Shown: positions 50,322-59,412, numbered from the stretch's first letter. The stretch: DNA of 64,000 nucleotides from Pararhodobacter zhoushanensis (GCF_003990445.1 NZ_REEZ01000003.1:186001-250000); one strand, 5' to 3'. Made by a program: numbers and translations. Notes: generated by a model from the letters alone, not told the origin.

Positions 50322-51863
50322 CTAGTCGTCGCGGCGGCGCTTTCGGTCGATGTCGCCGTGACGGATGTCGTCGGTGAGGCGGTCGAGGACGCGGTGCAGG
50401 TTGGGGGCGCTGACGGCCTGATCGAGCACGCCTTCGAGGGCTTGCAGGATCGCGCCGCGCGACCCCTCGACCGTGCCCACCTGATGGATGTTGATTTCCT
50501 TGATCTTTTCGACCGGCTTCATCATCTCGCCCAGTGTTTTGGGCAGGGCTTCGAGCCGGGCGAGTTCGACAGCATGGGCGAGGCTGGCGTCCGAGCGGGT
50601 GTTTTCGGCGGCGATGCGGGCGGTGAGGGCTTCGGCCTCGGCGTGTCGTCGGGCGAGTGAGGCTTGCGCGTCGAGCTTGGCGGTTTCGAGCGTGTCGGCA
50701 GCGACCGCGCGGGCCGAGGCCGAGGCGATTTCCGCCCGGCGCGCGCTGGCTGCGGCGTCGGCTTCGGCGGCGATGACGCCGAGGTCGCGGCGGCGCTCGG
50801 CTTCAGCCCCGGCGCGGGCGGTTTCGATGGATTCGTGGGCACGCACAGCCTCGGCGCGGGCCAGATCGGCGTCGGCCTGCGCGCGGCTTTCCTCCTGACT
50901 CTTGGCGAGCACCTGCACGGCGCGGTCCTGTTCGGCGATTTCCAGTGCGCGGGCGCGCAGGATTTCAGCCTCGCGGATCGCCTGTTCGCGGGCGATGTCG
51001 GCGGTCTGGATCTGCTGTTCCATCTGGATGCGCGACTGGGCGGCAGAGCGTTCGGCCTCGGCCTTGGCGCGGGCGACTTCGGCCAGTTGGGTCGCCATCA
51101 GGGCTTCGATCTGCTGGGCCTGCGAGATTTCGGCGCGGCGTTCCTCGAGGTCGATCTCCATCTTGCGGCGGGAGGCTTCCATCGCGGCGCGGCGGACCGA
51201 GACGGCGGTGTCGCCCTCGATCTCGGCGCGCTCTTTCTTCGATTGCGCGACAACCTCGGCCAGTTTGCGCAGGCCGACGGCGTTGAAGGCGTTGTTTTCA
51301 TCCAGTGCTGCGACCGGGGTCTGGTCGAGCGCGGTGAGTGACACGGAGTCGAGTTGCAGCCCGTAGCGGGTGATCGGTTCGGCCAGCGCGTTGCGCACGG
51401 CGGCGACGAATTCGGCGCGGCCTTCGTGCAGCTCGTCCATCGTGTGGCGGGCGGCGACGGCGCGCAGGGCGTCGACGAACATGCCCTCGATCAGCGCGTG
51501 CAGCTCATCGGGTTGAAAGCTGCGCCGGCCCAGCGTCTGGGCGGCGCGGGCGATGGAGGCTTCATCGGGCGGGACCGAGAGGTAGAATTCCGCGCCGACA
51601 TCGACGCGCATCCGGTCGCGGGTGATCAGCGACTGGTCGGCGCGGCGGTCCAGATGCAGGCGCAGGGTCTGCATGTTGACGCGCGCGACCTCGTGGAACC
51701 AGGGTAGCGCCAGCATCCCGCCGTCGATCACGATCTTGCGCCCGCCGATGCCAGTGCGCACGAGGCTGATCGCGTTGGTGCCCCGCTGGTAGAACGCGGC
51801 AGCCAGCGCGATGAGGGCGGCCAGCACGATGATCAGGGCGATGATCCAGAAGATGGTGCTCAT
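50322..51863 (-). CDS. SPFH domain (flotillin-like) membrane protein with long coiled coil
   Basis: A 513-residue protein. A single helix (about 5-27) is followed by an SPFH/prohibitin-like domain (about 35-215, with MLALPWFHEVARVNMQT and a conserved helical stretch), then about 220 residues of Ala/Glu/Arg-rich coiled coil, and a C-terminal part with IHQVGTVEGSRGAI. Flotillin-like proteins organise membrane microdomains and form cages. ATG at 51863 has AAGGA nine bases upstream. It is 22 bases downstream of the SDR-like gene of the transporter operon and may be its last gene. Confidence 0.85.
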   Translation of the reverse strand: MSTIFWIIALIIVLAALIALAAAFYQRGTNAISLVRTGIGGRKIVIDGGMLALPWFHEVARVNMQTLRLHLDRRADQSLITRDRMRVDVGAEFYLSVPPDEASIARAAQTLGRRSFQPDELHALIEGMFVDALRAVAARHTMDELHEGRAEFVAAVRNALAEPITRYGLQLDSVSLTALDQTPVAALDENNAFNAVGLRKLAEVVAQSKKERAEIEGDTAVSVRRAAMEASRRKMEIDLEERRAEISQAQQIEALMATQLAEVARAKAEAERSAAQSRIQMEQQIQTADIAREQAIREAEILRARALEIAEQDRAVQVLAKSQEESRAQADADLARAEAVRAHESIETARAGAEAERRRDLGVIAAEADAAASARRAEIASASARAVAADTLETAKLDAQASLARRHAEAEALTARIAAENTRSDASLAHAVELARLEALPKTLGEMMKPVEKIKEINIHQVGTVEGSRGAILQALEGVLDQAVSAPNLHRVLDRLTDDIRHGDIDRKRRRDD

Positions 51864-51885
51864 CTGATGTTCCTTTCCGGGGGGC

Positions 51886-52647
51886 TTACAGCCCTTCGAG
51901 ACGCGTTTGTATCTGGGCAGAGAACCCGGCATCGGCGGCGATGGTGGCGCCTGTCAGGCCCGCCGAGAGGCCGGACAGCAAGAAGACGGCGGCCTGTGCC
52001 GCGAGGGCGGGGCCTTGGGCGGCGTCGAGGCCGCTGGCGACGCTGATCGCGGGCGGCAGGTGGCCGTCGGGGCTGGCGGGGGTCAGGGCGTTGACGCGGA
52101 GGCCGGGCCAGCTGTGGCAATGGGTGAGGGTCCAGGCGAGCATCGCCCAGCCGATCAGGCGGGGGGTGTCAATGGCTTCGGCCTGCAGCGCCCAGCGGGA
52201 GGCGAAATCGTCGGCCTCGCCGGGACGCAGAGCGGCGGCGGCGCGGATCAGGTCGAGCGCGCGCGGCCAGTCGGCGTGGCGGGGGGCGGCGCGGGTGAGG
52301 AGGCTCGCGCCGGGGGCGAGGGTGGGGGCGAGGGCCTCGGCGAGGCGTTTGGGAGCGGCGAGGGCCTGGGCTAGCTGGGTAGCCGGGTCGGCGTCGGGGA
52401 TGGCGGGGAAGAGGGCGAGGCCGTCGAGTCCCTTTGGCAGGGTCTGCGCGACGGCGTCCATCGCGGCGGGGTCGCTGAGGTCGGTGCGGTAGAGGGCGTC
52501 AATGTGGTCAAAGCGGGCGTCGCTGTCGATGCCCAAGACCTCGGCCCCCGCGGCCTGCGCTGCCTTGGCCACGGCGCGGCCAAGGCCATGGCCCGAGCCG
52601 AGCACGGCAATGCGGCGGTTGAGCAGGAGGCGGGGCAGATCGGGCAT
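51886..52647 (-). CDS. SDR-fold protein lacking the catalytic tyrosine
   Basis: A 253-residue protein with a Rossmann start (VLGSGHGLGRAVAKAAQAAG, in place of the usual T-G-x3-G-x-G) and a C-terminal SDR-like ending (RVNALTP and GLTGATIAADAGFS). The only tyrosine is Y53; the Y-x3-K active site is absent, so it is probably not an oxidoreductase. It starts inside the stop of the aldehyde dehydrogenase gene, so both are made together. It may be a pseudo-enzyme, a binding partner or a diverged SDR with a different chemistry. Confidence 0.75.
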   Translation of the reverse strand: MPDLPRLLLNRRIAVLGSGHGLGRAVAKAAQAAGAEVLGIDSDARFDHIDALYRTDLSDPAAMDAVAQTLPKGLDGLALFPAIPDADPATQLAQALAAPKRLAEALAPTLAPGASLLTRAAPRHADWPRALDLIRAAAALRPGEADDFASRWALQAEAIDTPRLIGWAMLAWTLTHCHSWPGLRVNALTPASPDGHLPPAISVASGLDAAQGPALAAQAAVFLLSGLSAGLTGATIAADAGFSAQIQTRLEGL

Positions 52648-54119
52648 CAGAAGACCGGCGGGTAGGGGCGGCCGCCACGATCCAGCGTGATCCAGCGGGT
52701 TTCGGTGAAGGTCTCGATCGACCAGCGCCCACCGTGACGGCCAAGGCCCGAGGCTTTGGAGCCGCCGAAGGGGACGTGCGGTTCGTCATTCACCGAGGTA
52801 CAGTTGATGTGGCACATGCCGGTTTCCAACCGCTTGGTCATGGCCAGCGCGCGGGCTTCGTCGCGGCTGAAGATGCCCGCCGAGAGGCCGTATTCGGTGT
52901 CGTTGTTGAGCGCGATGGCCTCGTCATCGGTGCGAAAGGGGATGACCGGGACAACGGGGCCGAAGGTCTCGTCGCGGTAGATCAGCATGTCGGGGGTGAC
53001 GCCGGTCAGCAGCGTCGGCTGGACAAAGCGCCCGGTGATCTTGCCGCCGGTGACGACTTTCGCGCCCTTGGCGATGGCGTCATCAAGCTGGGCTTTGACG
53101 CGGGCGACCTGGCGGTCGTTGATCAAGGGGCCGATGACGTTAGCAGGGTCGGCGCTGTCGCCGACTTTCAGTTTTGCAGCCCGTTCGGCGAATTTGGGCA
53201 GGAATTCAGCGTATACCTTTTCATGCACCAGCACTTTTTCAACACTCATGCAGATCTGGCCCTGATGCATGAAGCTGCCGAAATTGGCGGCCTGGGCGGC
53301 GCGGTCCAGATCGGCATCGTCGAGTATGATCAGGCTGTCCTTGCCGCCCAACTCAACGCAGGCCTTTTTCAGATGCGCGCCCGCCTTGGCGGCGATGGCG
53401 CGGCCGACGGGGGTGGAGCCGGTGAAGGAGATGCCTTTGACATAGGGGTGCTCGATCAGCTCATCGCCCATCGCGGCGACGCCTTCGCGCGCGCAGGTGA
53501 CGACGTTGAAGACACCGGGGGGGACGCGGGCCTCTTCCATAATCTCGGCAAAGTAGAGGCCACCGATCCAGGGCGTGTCCTCGGACGGTTTGAGCACGAT
53601 GGTGTTGCCAGCGGCCAGCGCGAAGGCGAAGCCGCGCGCGGTCAGGACGCCGGGGAAATTCCACGGGCTGATCACCGAAATGACGCCCATCGGGTAGCGC
53701 ACGCCGGTTGAGACCTTGCCGTATTCGGACGGCAGCACCTCACCGAGCGGCTGGTAGCAGATGGCGGCGGCGGAGCGGAAGACTTCGGTGACGTAATGCG
53801 CCTCGAACGCGCCCTTGCCGTACCAGCCGCCGCCCTCGGCCTGCGCGCAGGCGATGAAGTCGGGCGCGCGGCGTTCCCAGATGTCGCTGATGCGGTTGAG
53901 CAGATGCGCGCGCTCGGTGAATTTCATCTCGGCCCAGGCCGGAAAGGCGGCGTGGGCGGCCTCGATGGCGGCGCGGGCATCGCTGCGCGTGCCGTCCGGG
54001 GCTTCGGCGAACAGCGCGCCGGTCGAGGGGTTGATGTCGGCGAAGTTGCGGGCAGTGCGGACCCATTGGCCGTTGATGTACTGGCCTCGGATCGTTTTGG
54101 CGGCGGGGGCGTCGAGCAT
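52647..54119 (-). CDS. aldehyde dehydrogenase family protein
   Basis: A 490-residue NAD(P)-dependent aldehyde dehydrogenase. The active site is complete: N154 in SPWNFP, E256 in CVELGGKDS, and the nucleophile C290 in HQGQICMS; the NAD loop FTGSTPVGR is at 232-240. It resembles benzaldehyde/vanillin-type dehydrogenases, but the substrate cannot be fixed from sequence. Its gene begins one base after the LivF stop in the transporter operon, so it probably processes the imported compound. Confidence 0.93.
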   Translation of the reverse strand: MLDAPAAKTIRGQYINGQWVRTARNFADINPSTGALFAEAPDGTRSDARAAIEAAHAAFPAWAEMKFTERAHLLNRISDIWERRAPDFIACAQAEGGGWYGKGAFEAHYVTEVFRSAAAICYQPLGEVLPSEYGKVSTGVRYPMGVISVISPWNFPGVLTARGFAFALAAGNTIVLKPSEDTPWIGGLYFAEIMEEARVPPGVFNVVTCAREGVAAMGDELIEHPYVKGISFTGSTPVGRAIAAKAGAHLKKACVELGGKDSLIILDDADLDRAAQAANFGSFMHQGQICMSVEKVLVHEKVYAEFLPKFAERAAKLKVGDSADPANVIGPLINDRQVARVKAQLDDAIAKGAKVVTGGKITGRFVQPTLLTGVTPDMLIYRDETFGPVVPVIPFRTDDEAIALNNDTEYGLSAGIFSRDEARALAMTKRLETGMCHINCTSVNDEPHVPFGGSKASGLGRHGGRWSIETFTETRWITLDRGGRPYPPVF

Positions 54120-54120
54120 G

Positions 54121-55269
54121 TCAGACCTCGGTCTTGTCGAACTGCGATGTGCCGGGGCGGCGGCGGTAGATGTCGACGCGGCCTCCCGGGATCGGGGTGG
54201 GGGCGCCGGTGGTGGGGCGTTGTTTTATGGGTGCGGCGGCGGTGGGCGCGTTGGTGCGGGCTTGCGGGCGCAGGGGCGGCAGCGAGGAGGGGCGCGGTTG
54301 GCGGGCGGCGCTCTCGATGGCCGAAAGGGTTTGGTGCAAATGGTCGGGGCGCGGGGCGCTGGCCGTGTAGGCGGGGGTGAGCGTGCTGGGCGGGCGCACG
54401 GCTTTTTGCGCGGCGCTGGCGACGAGGGCGTCGATGTCGAGGCCCGCGATCTGTGATGAGGGGACGGTGGCTGTCGGCCTTGCACGCGGGGTTGGGGTGA
54501 CGGGCGCGGGTTGCGGGGCTGGGGTCGGCTTGGCCGGGCCGGTGGCGTGACTGGCGGCACCGCCGAGATAGGCGGCTTGGACGGCGGGGTCGTGCAGCAG
54601 GACCGAGGCTTTATCCTCGCGCAGGATGCGGCCGTTTTCGAGCAGGTAGCCCCGGTCGGCGATGGCAAGGCTGAGCTTGGCGTTTTGCTCGACCAGAAGG
54701 ATGCCGAGACCGGCAGCGCGCACGGCCTTGAGGTTCTGGAAGAGTTCTTTGGCGAGCAGGGGCGACAGGCCGAGGCTGGGTTCGTCCAGCATCAGGATTT
54801 CCGGGTTGGACATCATCGCGCGACCGATGGCGACCATCTGCTGCTCACCGCCCGACATGGTGCGCACGGTCTGTCCGGCGCGGTCGGTCAGCTTGGGGAA
54901 CAGGCGGATGAGGCGCTCGAAATTGGCGTCGGCCTCTTCGCGGGCGCGCTGCGGGTTCGCGCCCAGCAGCAGGTTCTCGCGCACGGTGAGGTCGCCGAAG
55001 ATCCCGCGCCCCTCAGGGACCAGCGCGATGCCGCGTTCGACAACCTTGTGGGCGGGAAGGCCGAGCACGGGGTCGGACCCCATGGTGACACTGCCGGTCG
55101 TCTGCCCTTCGCAGATCCCGGCGATGGCTTTGAGCAGGGTGGACTTGCCCGCCCCGTTGGCGCCCAGAATGACGACGATCTCACCCTTTTTCACGCTGAG
55201 CGCGGTGTCGGTGAGGGCGGTGTGTTTGCCGTAGCGGACGGATAGGCCAGCGATTTCAAGCATCGTCAT
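54121..55269 (-). CDS. livF: LivF-type ABC ATPase with a 145-residue C-terminal tail
   Basis: A branched-chain-type ABC ATPase of 382 residues; the family is about 235. The ATPase part is complete: Walker A GANGAGKST (36-44), signature MSGGEQQ (138-144), Walker B ILMLDEP (158-164) and LivF-type VEQN. Past YLGG (235) follows a tail of about 145 residues, Pro/Ala/Arg/Thr-rich, with a helical patch (IAGLDIDALVASAAQKAV) and a distinctive end GGRVDIYRRRPG then KTEV. The start ATG at 55269 overlaps the livG stop by 14 bases; a second ATG is at 55263. Confidence 0.9.
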   Translation of the reverse strand: MTMLEIAGLSVRYGKHTALTDTALSVKKGEIVVILGANGAGKSTLLKAIAGICEGQTTGSVTMGSDPVLGLPAHKVVERGIALVPEGRGIFGDLTVRENLLLGANPQRAREEADANFERLIRLFPKLTDRAGQTVRTMSGGEQQMVAIGRAMMSNPEILMLDEPSLGLSPLLAKELFQNLKAVRAAGLGILLVEQNAKLSLAIADRGYLLENGRILREDKASVLLHDPAVQAAYLGGAASHATGPAKPTPAPQPAPVTPTPRARPTATVPSSQIAGLDIDALVASAAQKAVRPPSTLTPAYTASAPRPDHLHQTLSAIESAARQPRPSSLPPLRPQARTNAPTAAAPIKQRPTTGAPTPIPGGRVDIYRRRPGTSQFDKTEV

Positions 55270-55987
55270 CCCCCAGATAGGCGCGGATCACTTCGCGGTC
55301 AGAGAGAACCTCGGCGGGTGTGCCCTCGGCGATCTTGGTGCCCGAAGACATGACCACGCAGCGGTCACACAGGCTGCGGATGGCGTCCATGACATGTTCG
55401 ACAAGGATGATCGTGCGGCCCTCGTCGCGCAAGGATTTGATCAGGTCGATGCCGGTGGACAGCTCGGTCGGGTTGAGACCGGCGAGCCATTCGTCGAGCA
55501 GCAGCACCTCGGGCTCTCCGGCCAGCGCGCGGGCGAGTTCGACGCGCTTGGTGTCGATATAGGTGAGGGCCGAGACGGGCAGGCCCGCGACCTGCCCCAG
55601 ACCGAGGCGGTCGAGCAGGGTGTGGGCGAAACGCTCGGCCTCGGGCCCCCAGCGGCGGCGATGGCCGAAGGCGGCACCGGCAAGGACGTTTTGCGTGACG
55701 GTGAGTTCGGGCAGCAGGCGGACCAGCTGGAAGGTGCGCCCGACCCCAAGGCGCGCGACCTTGTGGGCGGGCTGCCCGGCCAGCTCGCGACCGTTCAGCT
55801 GGATCGACCCGGCGCTGGGCACGAAACTGCCCGAGATCATGTTGATCATCGTCGATTTGCCCGAGCCGTTGGGGCCGATGATGCCCATCACCTGATGCTC
55901 GGTCACGTCAAAGCTGACACCGTTCACGGCGACCAGACCGCCGAAACGCTTGGTCACGTCGCGGGCTTGCAGGATGATTTTGCTCAT
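55256..55987 (-). CDS. livG: LivG-type ABC ATPase with a non-canonical signature motif
   Basis: A 243-residue ATPase. Walker A GPNGSGKST (38-46), Walker B VLLLDEW (161-167) and H198 in VEHVMD are normal. The position of the LSGGQ/LAYGQQ signature holds SALTYIDTKRVELARAL (139-155), without the central G-x-Q. The start overlaps the livM stop by ATGA. In the LivG-LivF heterodimer this would make the two ATP sites unequal. The ATG at 55987 is chosen; upstream codons are the end of livM in another frame. Confidence 0.92.
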   Translation of the reverse strand: MSKIILQARDVTKRFGGLVAVNGVSFDVTEHQVMGIIGPNGSGKSTMINMISGSFVPSAGSIQLNGRELAGQPAHKVARLGVGRTFQLVRLLPELTVTQNVLAGAAFGHRRRWGPEAERFAHTLLDRLGLGQVAGLPVSALTYIDTKRVELARALAGEPEVLLLDEWLAGLNPTELSTGIDLIKSLRDEGRTIILVEHVMDAIRSLCDRCVVMSSGTKIAEGTPAEVLSDREVIRAYLGDDDA

Positions 55988-56907
55988 TGGTTGCCCCCGT
56001 AGCGGCGGCGCAGGCGGTCCCAGAGGCCGACGAAACCGCCGGGCAGGACGTAGACGATCAGCAGGAAGGCGAGGCCAAGGAGGAGCAGGGTCTGGTTGGG
56101 GGCTTGGCGGGTGATCGCTTCCCACAGTAGGGTGAAGGGGATCACCCCGGCGATGGGGCCCCAAAGGCGGCCGGTGCCACCAAGCAGCGCCATGATGACG
56201 ACCTGGAACGACAGCAGCGGCGCGAAAGCGGTCGAGGGTTCGATGTAGATATAGCGCGGGGCGAGGATGGCGCCGGTGGCGGCAGCGGCGGCTCCGGGCA
56301 CCATGAAGAGCAGCACTTTGGCCAGCGCGGTGTCGATGCCGGAATGCTTGGCGACGGTTTCGTCATTGCCGATGATGCGCAGGGCAAAGCCCAGTTTCGA
56401 GCGCCCGATCAGCCAGCCCGCAAGGAAGACGAGGGAGGCAAGGGCGATGAGCATCCAGTAGATTTCACGCTCGGTCAGCGAGGTCAGGACATACATCCCC
56501 CGGTGGCCGGTCTGGTTTTGTACCCAGGTGACGACCTGCCGGACCATCTCGGCCAGACCGAGGGTGAAGATGACGAAATAGACGCCCGACAGGCGCAGGG
56601 TGACCATGCCGACCAGTGCGGCCAACACCGCGCCGAGGGCGGCGGCGATGACGGGGAGGGTCCAGAACGGCAGGTCCTGAAACCCAAGGCCGGTGACGAA
56701 GGTGCCGACGCCGAAGAAGGCGGCGGTGGCGAGCGAGATGTAATGCGTGGGGCCGGAGAACAGCGCCCAGGAGGTCGAGAGCACGGCATACATGGCGATG
56801 GTGGTGCCCATGGTCAGCCAATAGGGCGAGCCGTAGACGGGCAGCAGGCAGCAGAGGCCGATCAGCAGGGCCGAGACGATCAGGTTGCGGATCTCGCGGG
56901 TGCTCAT
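55984..56907 (-). CDS. livM: branched-chain-type ABC permease LivM
   Basis: A 307-residue inner-membrane permease with about nine helices. Family marks: SGVYFVIFTLGLAEM, KLGFALRIIGNDETVAKHSGI, and MALLGGTGRLWGPIAG near the C-terminus. Coupled by ATGA to livH upstream and to livG downstream. The substrate is not necessarily a branched-chain amino acid; aromatic acids and amides use the same family. Confidence 0.93.
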   Translation of the reverse strand: MSTREIRNLIVSALLIGLCCLLPVYGSPYWLTMGTTIAMYAVLSTSWALFSGPTHYISLATAAFFGVGTFVTGLGFQDLPFWTLPVIAAALGAVLAALVGMVTLRLSGVYFVIFTLGLAEMVRQVVTWVQNQTGHRGMYVLTSLTEREIYWMLIALASLVFLAGWLIGRSKLGFALRIIGNDETVAKHSGIDTALAKVLLFMVPGAAAAATGAILAPRYIYIEPSTAFAPLLSFQVVIMALLGGTGRLWGPIAGVIPFTLLWEAITRQAPNQTLLLLGLAFLLIVYVLPGGFVGLWDRLRRRYGGNQ

Positions 56908-57770
56908 GTCGGTTTCTTTCCGAACAGACCCTGCGGGCGGAACAGCAGCACGGCTAGGAAGAGGAAATAGGCGGCGGCGAGGGTGAGGCCGGGGTCGATC
57001 AGCCGGGCGACGGCGGTTTCGGCAATGCCGAGAATTAGCGCGGCAATGATGGTGCCACGGATGTCACCAACGCCGCCCATAATGACGATGATCAGGGCTT
57101 TCATGGTGAAGAGCACGCCGACCGACGCATCGAGGGTGAAGAACATTGAAATTAGCGAGCCTCCGGTCGCAGTGATCGCACCGCCCAGTGCGAAGGCGAG
57201 GGCCGAGGTGGCCTTGACGTCGATGCCGACCAGCCGGGCCGAGCGCGGGTTAACGGCGACGGCGCGCATCCTGAGCCCGGCACGGGAATAGGTGAGCCAG
57301 AGCCAGAGCGCAGCGGCGATCACGGTGGCGATCAGGAAGGCGACGATGCGGTTCTGCGCGTAGGACGAGCCGAACATCTCGAACGGCTGGGCAAGGAAGG
57401 CATAGTTGAAATACCCGCCGCCAAAAACCCAGGTCATCACGCCGACAAAGGCAAAGGACATGCCGAAGGTCGCAAGAATGCTGTCGGTTTCCAGCTGGCC
57501 CCGGTTTTTGGCGCGGGTGACCAGCGGTTGCAGCATGACGCGGTAGAGCACCCAGTTCACGGCGAAGGCCAGGGGTGCCACGACGATCAGCGCGGCGATG
57601 GGGTTCACCTGACCGGCGGTGTAGACCCAGAAGGCAGCGAAGCCTCCGGCGACCAGCATCTCGCCATTGGCGAGGTTCATGATGCGCGCCACGCCGTATT
57701 GCAGGTTCAGCCCCATGGCGATGAGCGCATAGGTGCCGCCCAGCAAAAGGCCGGTGATCAGGATGAACAT
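56904..57770 (-). CDS. livH: branched-chain-type ABC permease LivH
   Basis: A 288-residue permease with about eight helices. The family start LITGLLLGGTYALIAMGLNLQYGVARIMNLANGE is present in outline (here given only as the GLLLGGTYALIAMGLN part), and KALIIVIMGGVGDIRGTI near the end. It forms the membrane channel with LivM. Preceded by a hairpin and the substrate-binding-protein gene. Confidence 0.94.
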   Translation of the reverse strand: MFILITGLLLGGTYALIAMGLNLQYGVARIMNLANGEMLVAGGFAAFWVYTAGQVNPIAALIVVAPLAFAVNWVLYRVMLQPLVTRAKNRGQLETDSILATFGMSFAFVGVMTWVFGGGYFNYAFLAQPFEMFGSSYAQNRIVAFLIATVIAAALWLWLTYSRAGLRMRAVAVNPRSARLVGIDVKATSALAFALGGAITATGGSLISMFFTLDASVGVLFTMKALIIVIMGGVGDIRGTIIAALILGIAETAVARLIDPGLTLAAAYFLFLAVLLFRPQGLFGKKPT

Positions 57771-57799
57771 CAGGGTACGTCCGCCGTCTGGAAAATGGG

Positions 57800-57826
57800 G
57801 CGGCGGCGCAAGGGATGCGCCGCCGC
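57800..57826 (-). terminator. attenuator-like hairpin between the binding-protein and permease genes
   Basis: An 11-bp perfect stem (57800-57810 with 57816-57826) with a 5-base loop in the 63-base spacer between the binding-protein stop and livH. On the minus strand it is followed by CCCCATTTTCC. Such hairpins let the cell make more binding protein than permease by stopping part of transcription or protecting the mRNA 3' end. Confidence 0.6.
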
Positions 57827-57833
57827 GGTTGGG

Positions 57834-59042
57834 TTATTCCCAGCCGTCGAAGACTTGAACCGGCACAGCACCCTCGCGGCCACGCGCCGCGACGCCGCGG
57901 AACACGCCGTCTTGCCATTGGCCGACGGTCCAGTAGGCCTCGTTATCGTTGTTCTCGTTGAACGATACCGGACCGAGGACGGTCTCATAGGAATGCGAGC
58001 GGTCCTGCAGGTAGGTGAGGACTGCGGCGCGGTCAGGGGCGCCGACAGCCTCGATCGCCTGACCAAGGATTTCCAGCGTGGCGTAGGTGGCGGCAGAGGC
58101 CCAGAAGTCCGGTCCCTGACCGTTCAGCTCGGTGTGGGCCGTGGCGAAAGCCTGAAACGCGGGATCATCGGCATTGACGCCCCCCATGCCCAGGACGCCT
58201 TCGGCGGCAGCGCCGAAGCGGGCTTCATAGGCCGGGAAAGCGGTGGCGACGGCGGTGAAGAACACGTGCGGGGCGAAGTTCTGCACGATGGCCTGATCGG
58301 TCAGCGCGAAGGTGTCGCCGGGATAGGACCACGCGATGAACGCGTCAGGGTTCGAGGCTTTGGCACCGTCGATCACCGGGGCCAGATCCTGCGTGCCCAG
58401 CGGGTACGAGGATTCGTAGACGATCTCGAACCCGTTGGATTCCAGCACGCTGCGCGAGATGCCGGCCATTTCGATGCCGAAAGCATCGGCGACGTTGACC
58501 AGCGCCACGCGGTTGCCGATCTCGCCGCGCTCACGCAGGTCAACGAGCACATGGGCGGTGTCTTCGGCCATGACCGAAGTGCGGCCGAGCACGAAGAACA
58601 TGTTGGGGAATTGCTGGGCCAGTTCCGGCTGTTGGTCGGTCACGGCGGTGCCGGTGATCATCGGATAACCGAGCTGGGCAAAGACAGGCGCTGCGGCAAG
58701 GTTCATGCCGGTGGAATAGGGCGCGACCATGAAGTCGACCTGATCCTGCGTGGCAAGGCGCTGGGCGGCCATGATCGCCTGTTGCGGGTTGGTCTGGTCG
58801 TCATATTCGATCAGCTCGATGGTCGCCGGGCCATCGGCCAGCTGCAACCCTCCGCGCGCGTTGACTTCGCTCACCCACAGGCGAACGGCCGGCCAGTGCG
58901 TCACGGTTGCGCCCCCGGCGAGCGGGCCGGTCATGGGGGCAGCGGCCCCCAGACGGATCAACGATTGCGCCGAGGCGCTTGACAGCGTGGCAACCGCCAG
59001 CGCGGCCACGGCAGCCGTGGTCATCAGAGTTCTGCGAAACAT
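57834..59042 (-). CDS. ABC transporter substrate-binding protein, branched-chain/urea type
   Basis: A 402-residue periplasmic binding protein of the LivJ/LivK type. It has a signal peptide (TTAAVAALAVATLSSASAQ), then IRLGAAAPMTGPLAGG and a two-lobe fold (EYDDQTNPQQAIMAAQRLA; VALVNVADAFG; AFIAWSYPGD). The first gene of the transporter operon. GGGGGAGA precedes the ATG at 59042. The ligand is unknown; the aldehyde dehydrogenase further down suggests an aromatic or other carboxylic compound. Confidence 0.93.
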   Translation of the reverse strand: MFRRTLMTTAAVAALAVATLSSASAQSLIRLGAAAPMTGPLAGGATVTHWPAVRLWVSEVNARGGLQLADGPATIELIEYDDQTNPQQAIMAAQRLATQDQVDFMVAPYSTGMNLAAAPVFAQLGYPMITGTAVTDQQPELAQQFPNMFFVLGRTSVMAEDTAHVLVDLRERGEIGNRVALVNVADAFGIEMAGISRSVLESNGFEIVYESSYPLGTQDLAPVIDGAKASNPDAFIAWSYPGDTFALTDQAIVQNFAPHVFFTAVATAFPAYEARFGAAAEGVLGMGGVNADDPAFQAFATAHTELNGQGPDFWASAATYATLEILGQAIEAVGAPDRAAVLTYLQDRSHSYETVLGPVSFNENNDNEAYWTVGQWQDGVFRGVAARGREGAVPVQVFDGWE

Positions 59043-59210
59043 GGAATCTCCCCCTATCGTTTGAGGCGGCTGGGCCGCCCGGTTTTAGCGCGCGATAGCG
59101 AGAGAGCCGTGATCGCCGGGCTTTGGGCCATCCCCTCCTCAGGACAACGACCAGAGCCTTGCGATCCCTCTCGACAGCGACGCGTGGCGGACGCTCCCGT
59201 CATCCGCTCG

Positions 59211-59218
59211 TGTATACA
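59211..59218. promoter_or_regulatory. TGTATACA palindrome, proximal
   Basis: TGTATACA is self-complementary, 169 bases before the binding-protein start. Operators of this form are bound by GntR/FadR-type regulators in other systems. A matching palindrome lies at 59415. Confidence 0.4.
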
Positions 59219-59412
59219 GAATGCACCCTTCAAACGGCATTTCAACCCCTTTTTGCGAAAGTTTTCGCTGGGTTAGCGGGTCGGTATGCAGTGAGCGCAA
59301 GGGTTTGGAATGCGGGCTGCTTGCCTCGCATTTGCAGAAAAATGCTCTGCTGCGGGTGCATATTTGTGAGAAATCAAGCGTGTCGATTATGCTGCGCTGC
59401 GCGAATCCGGGG

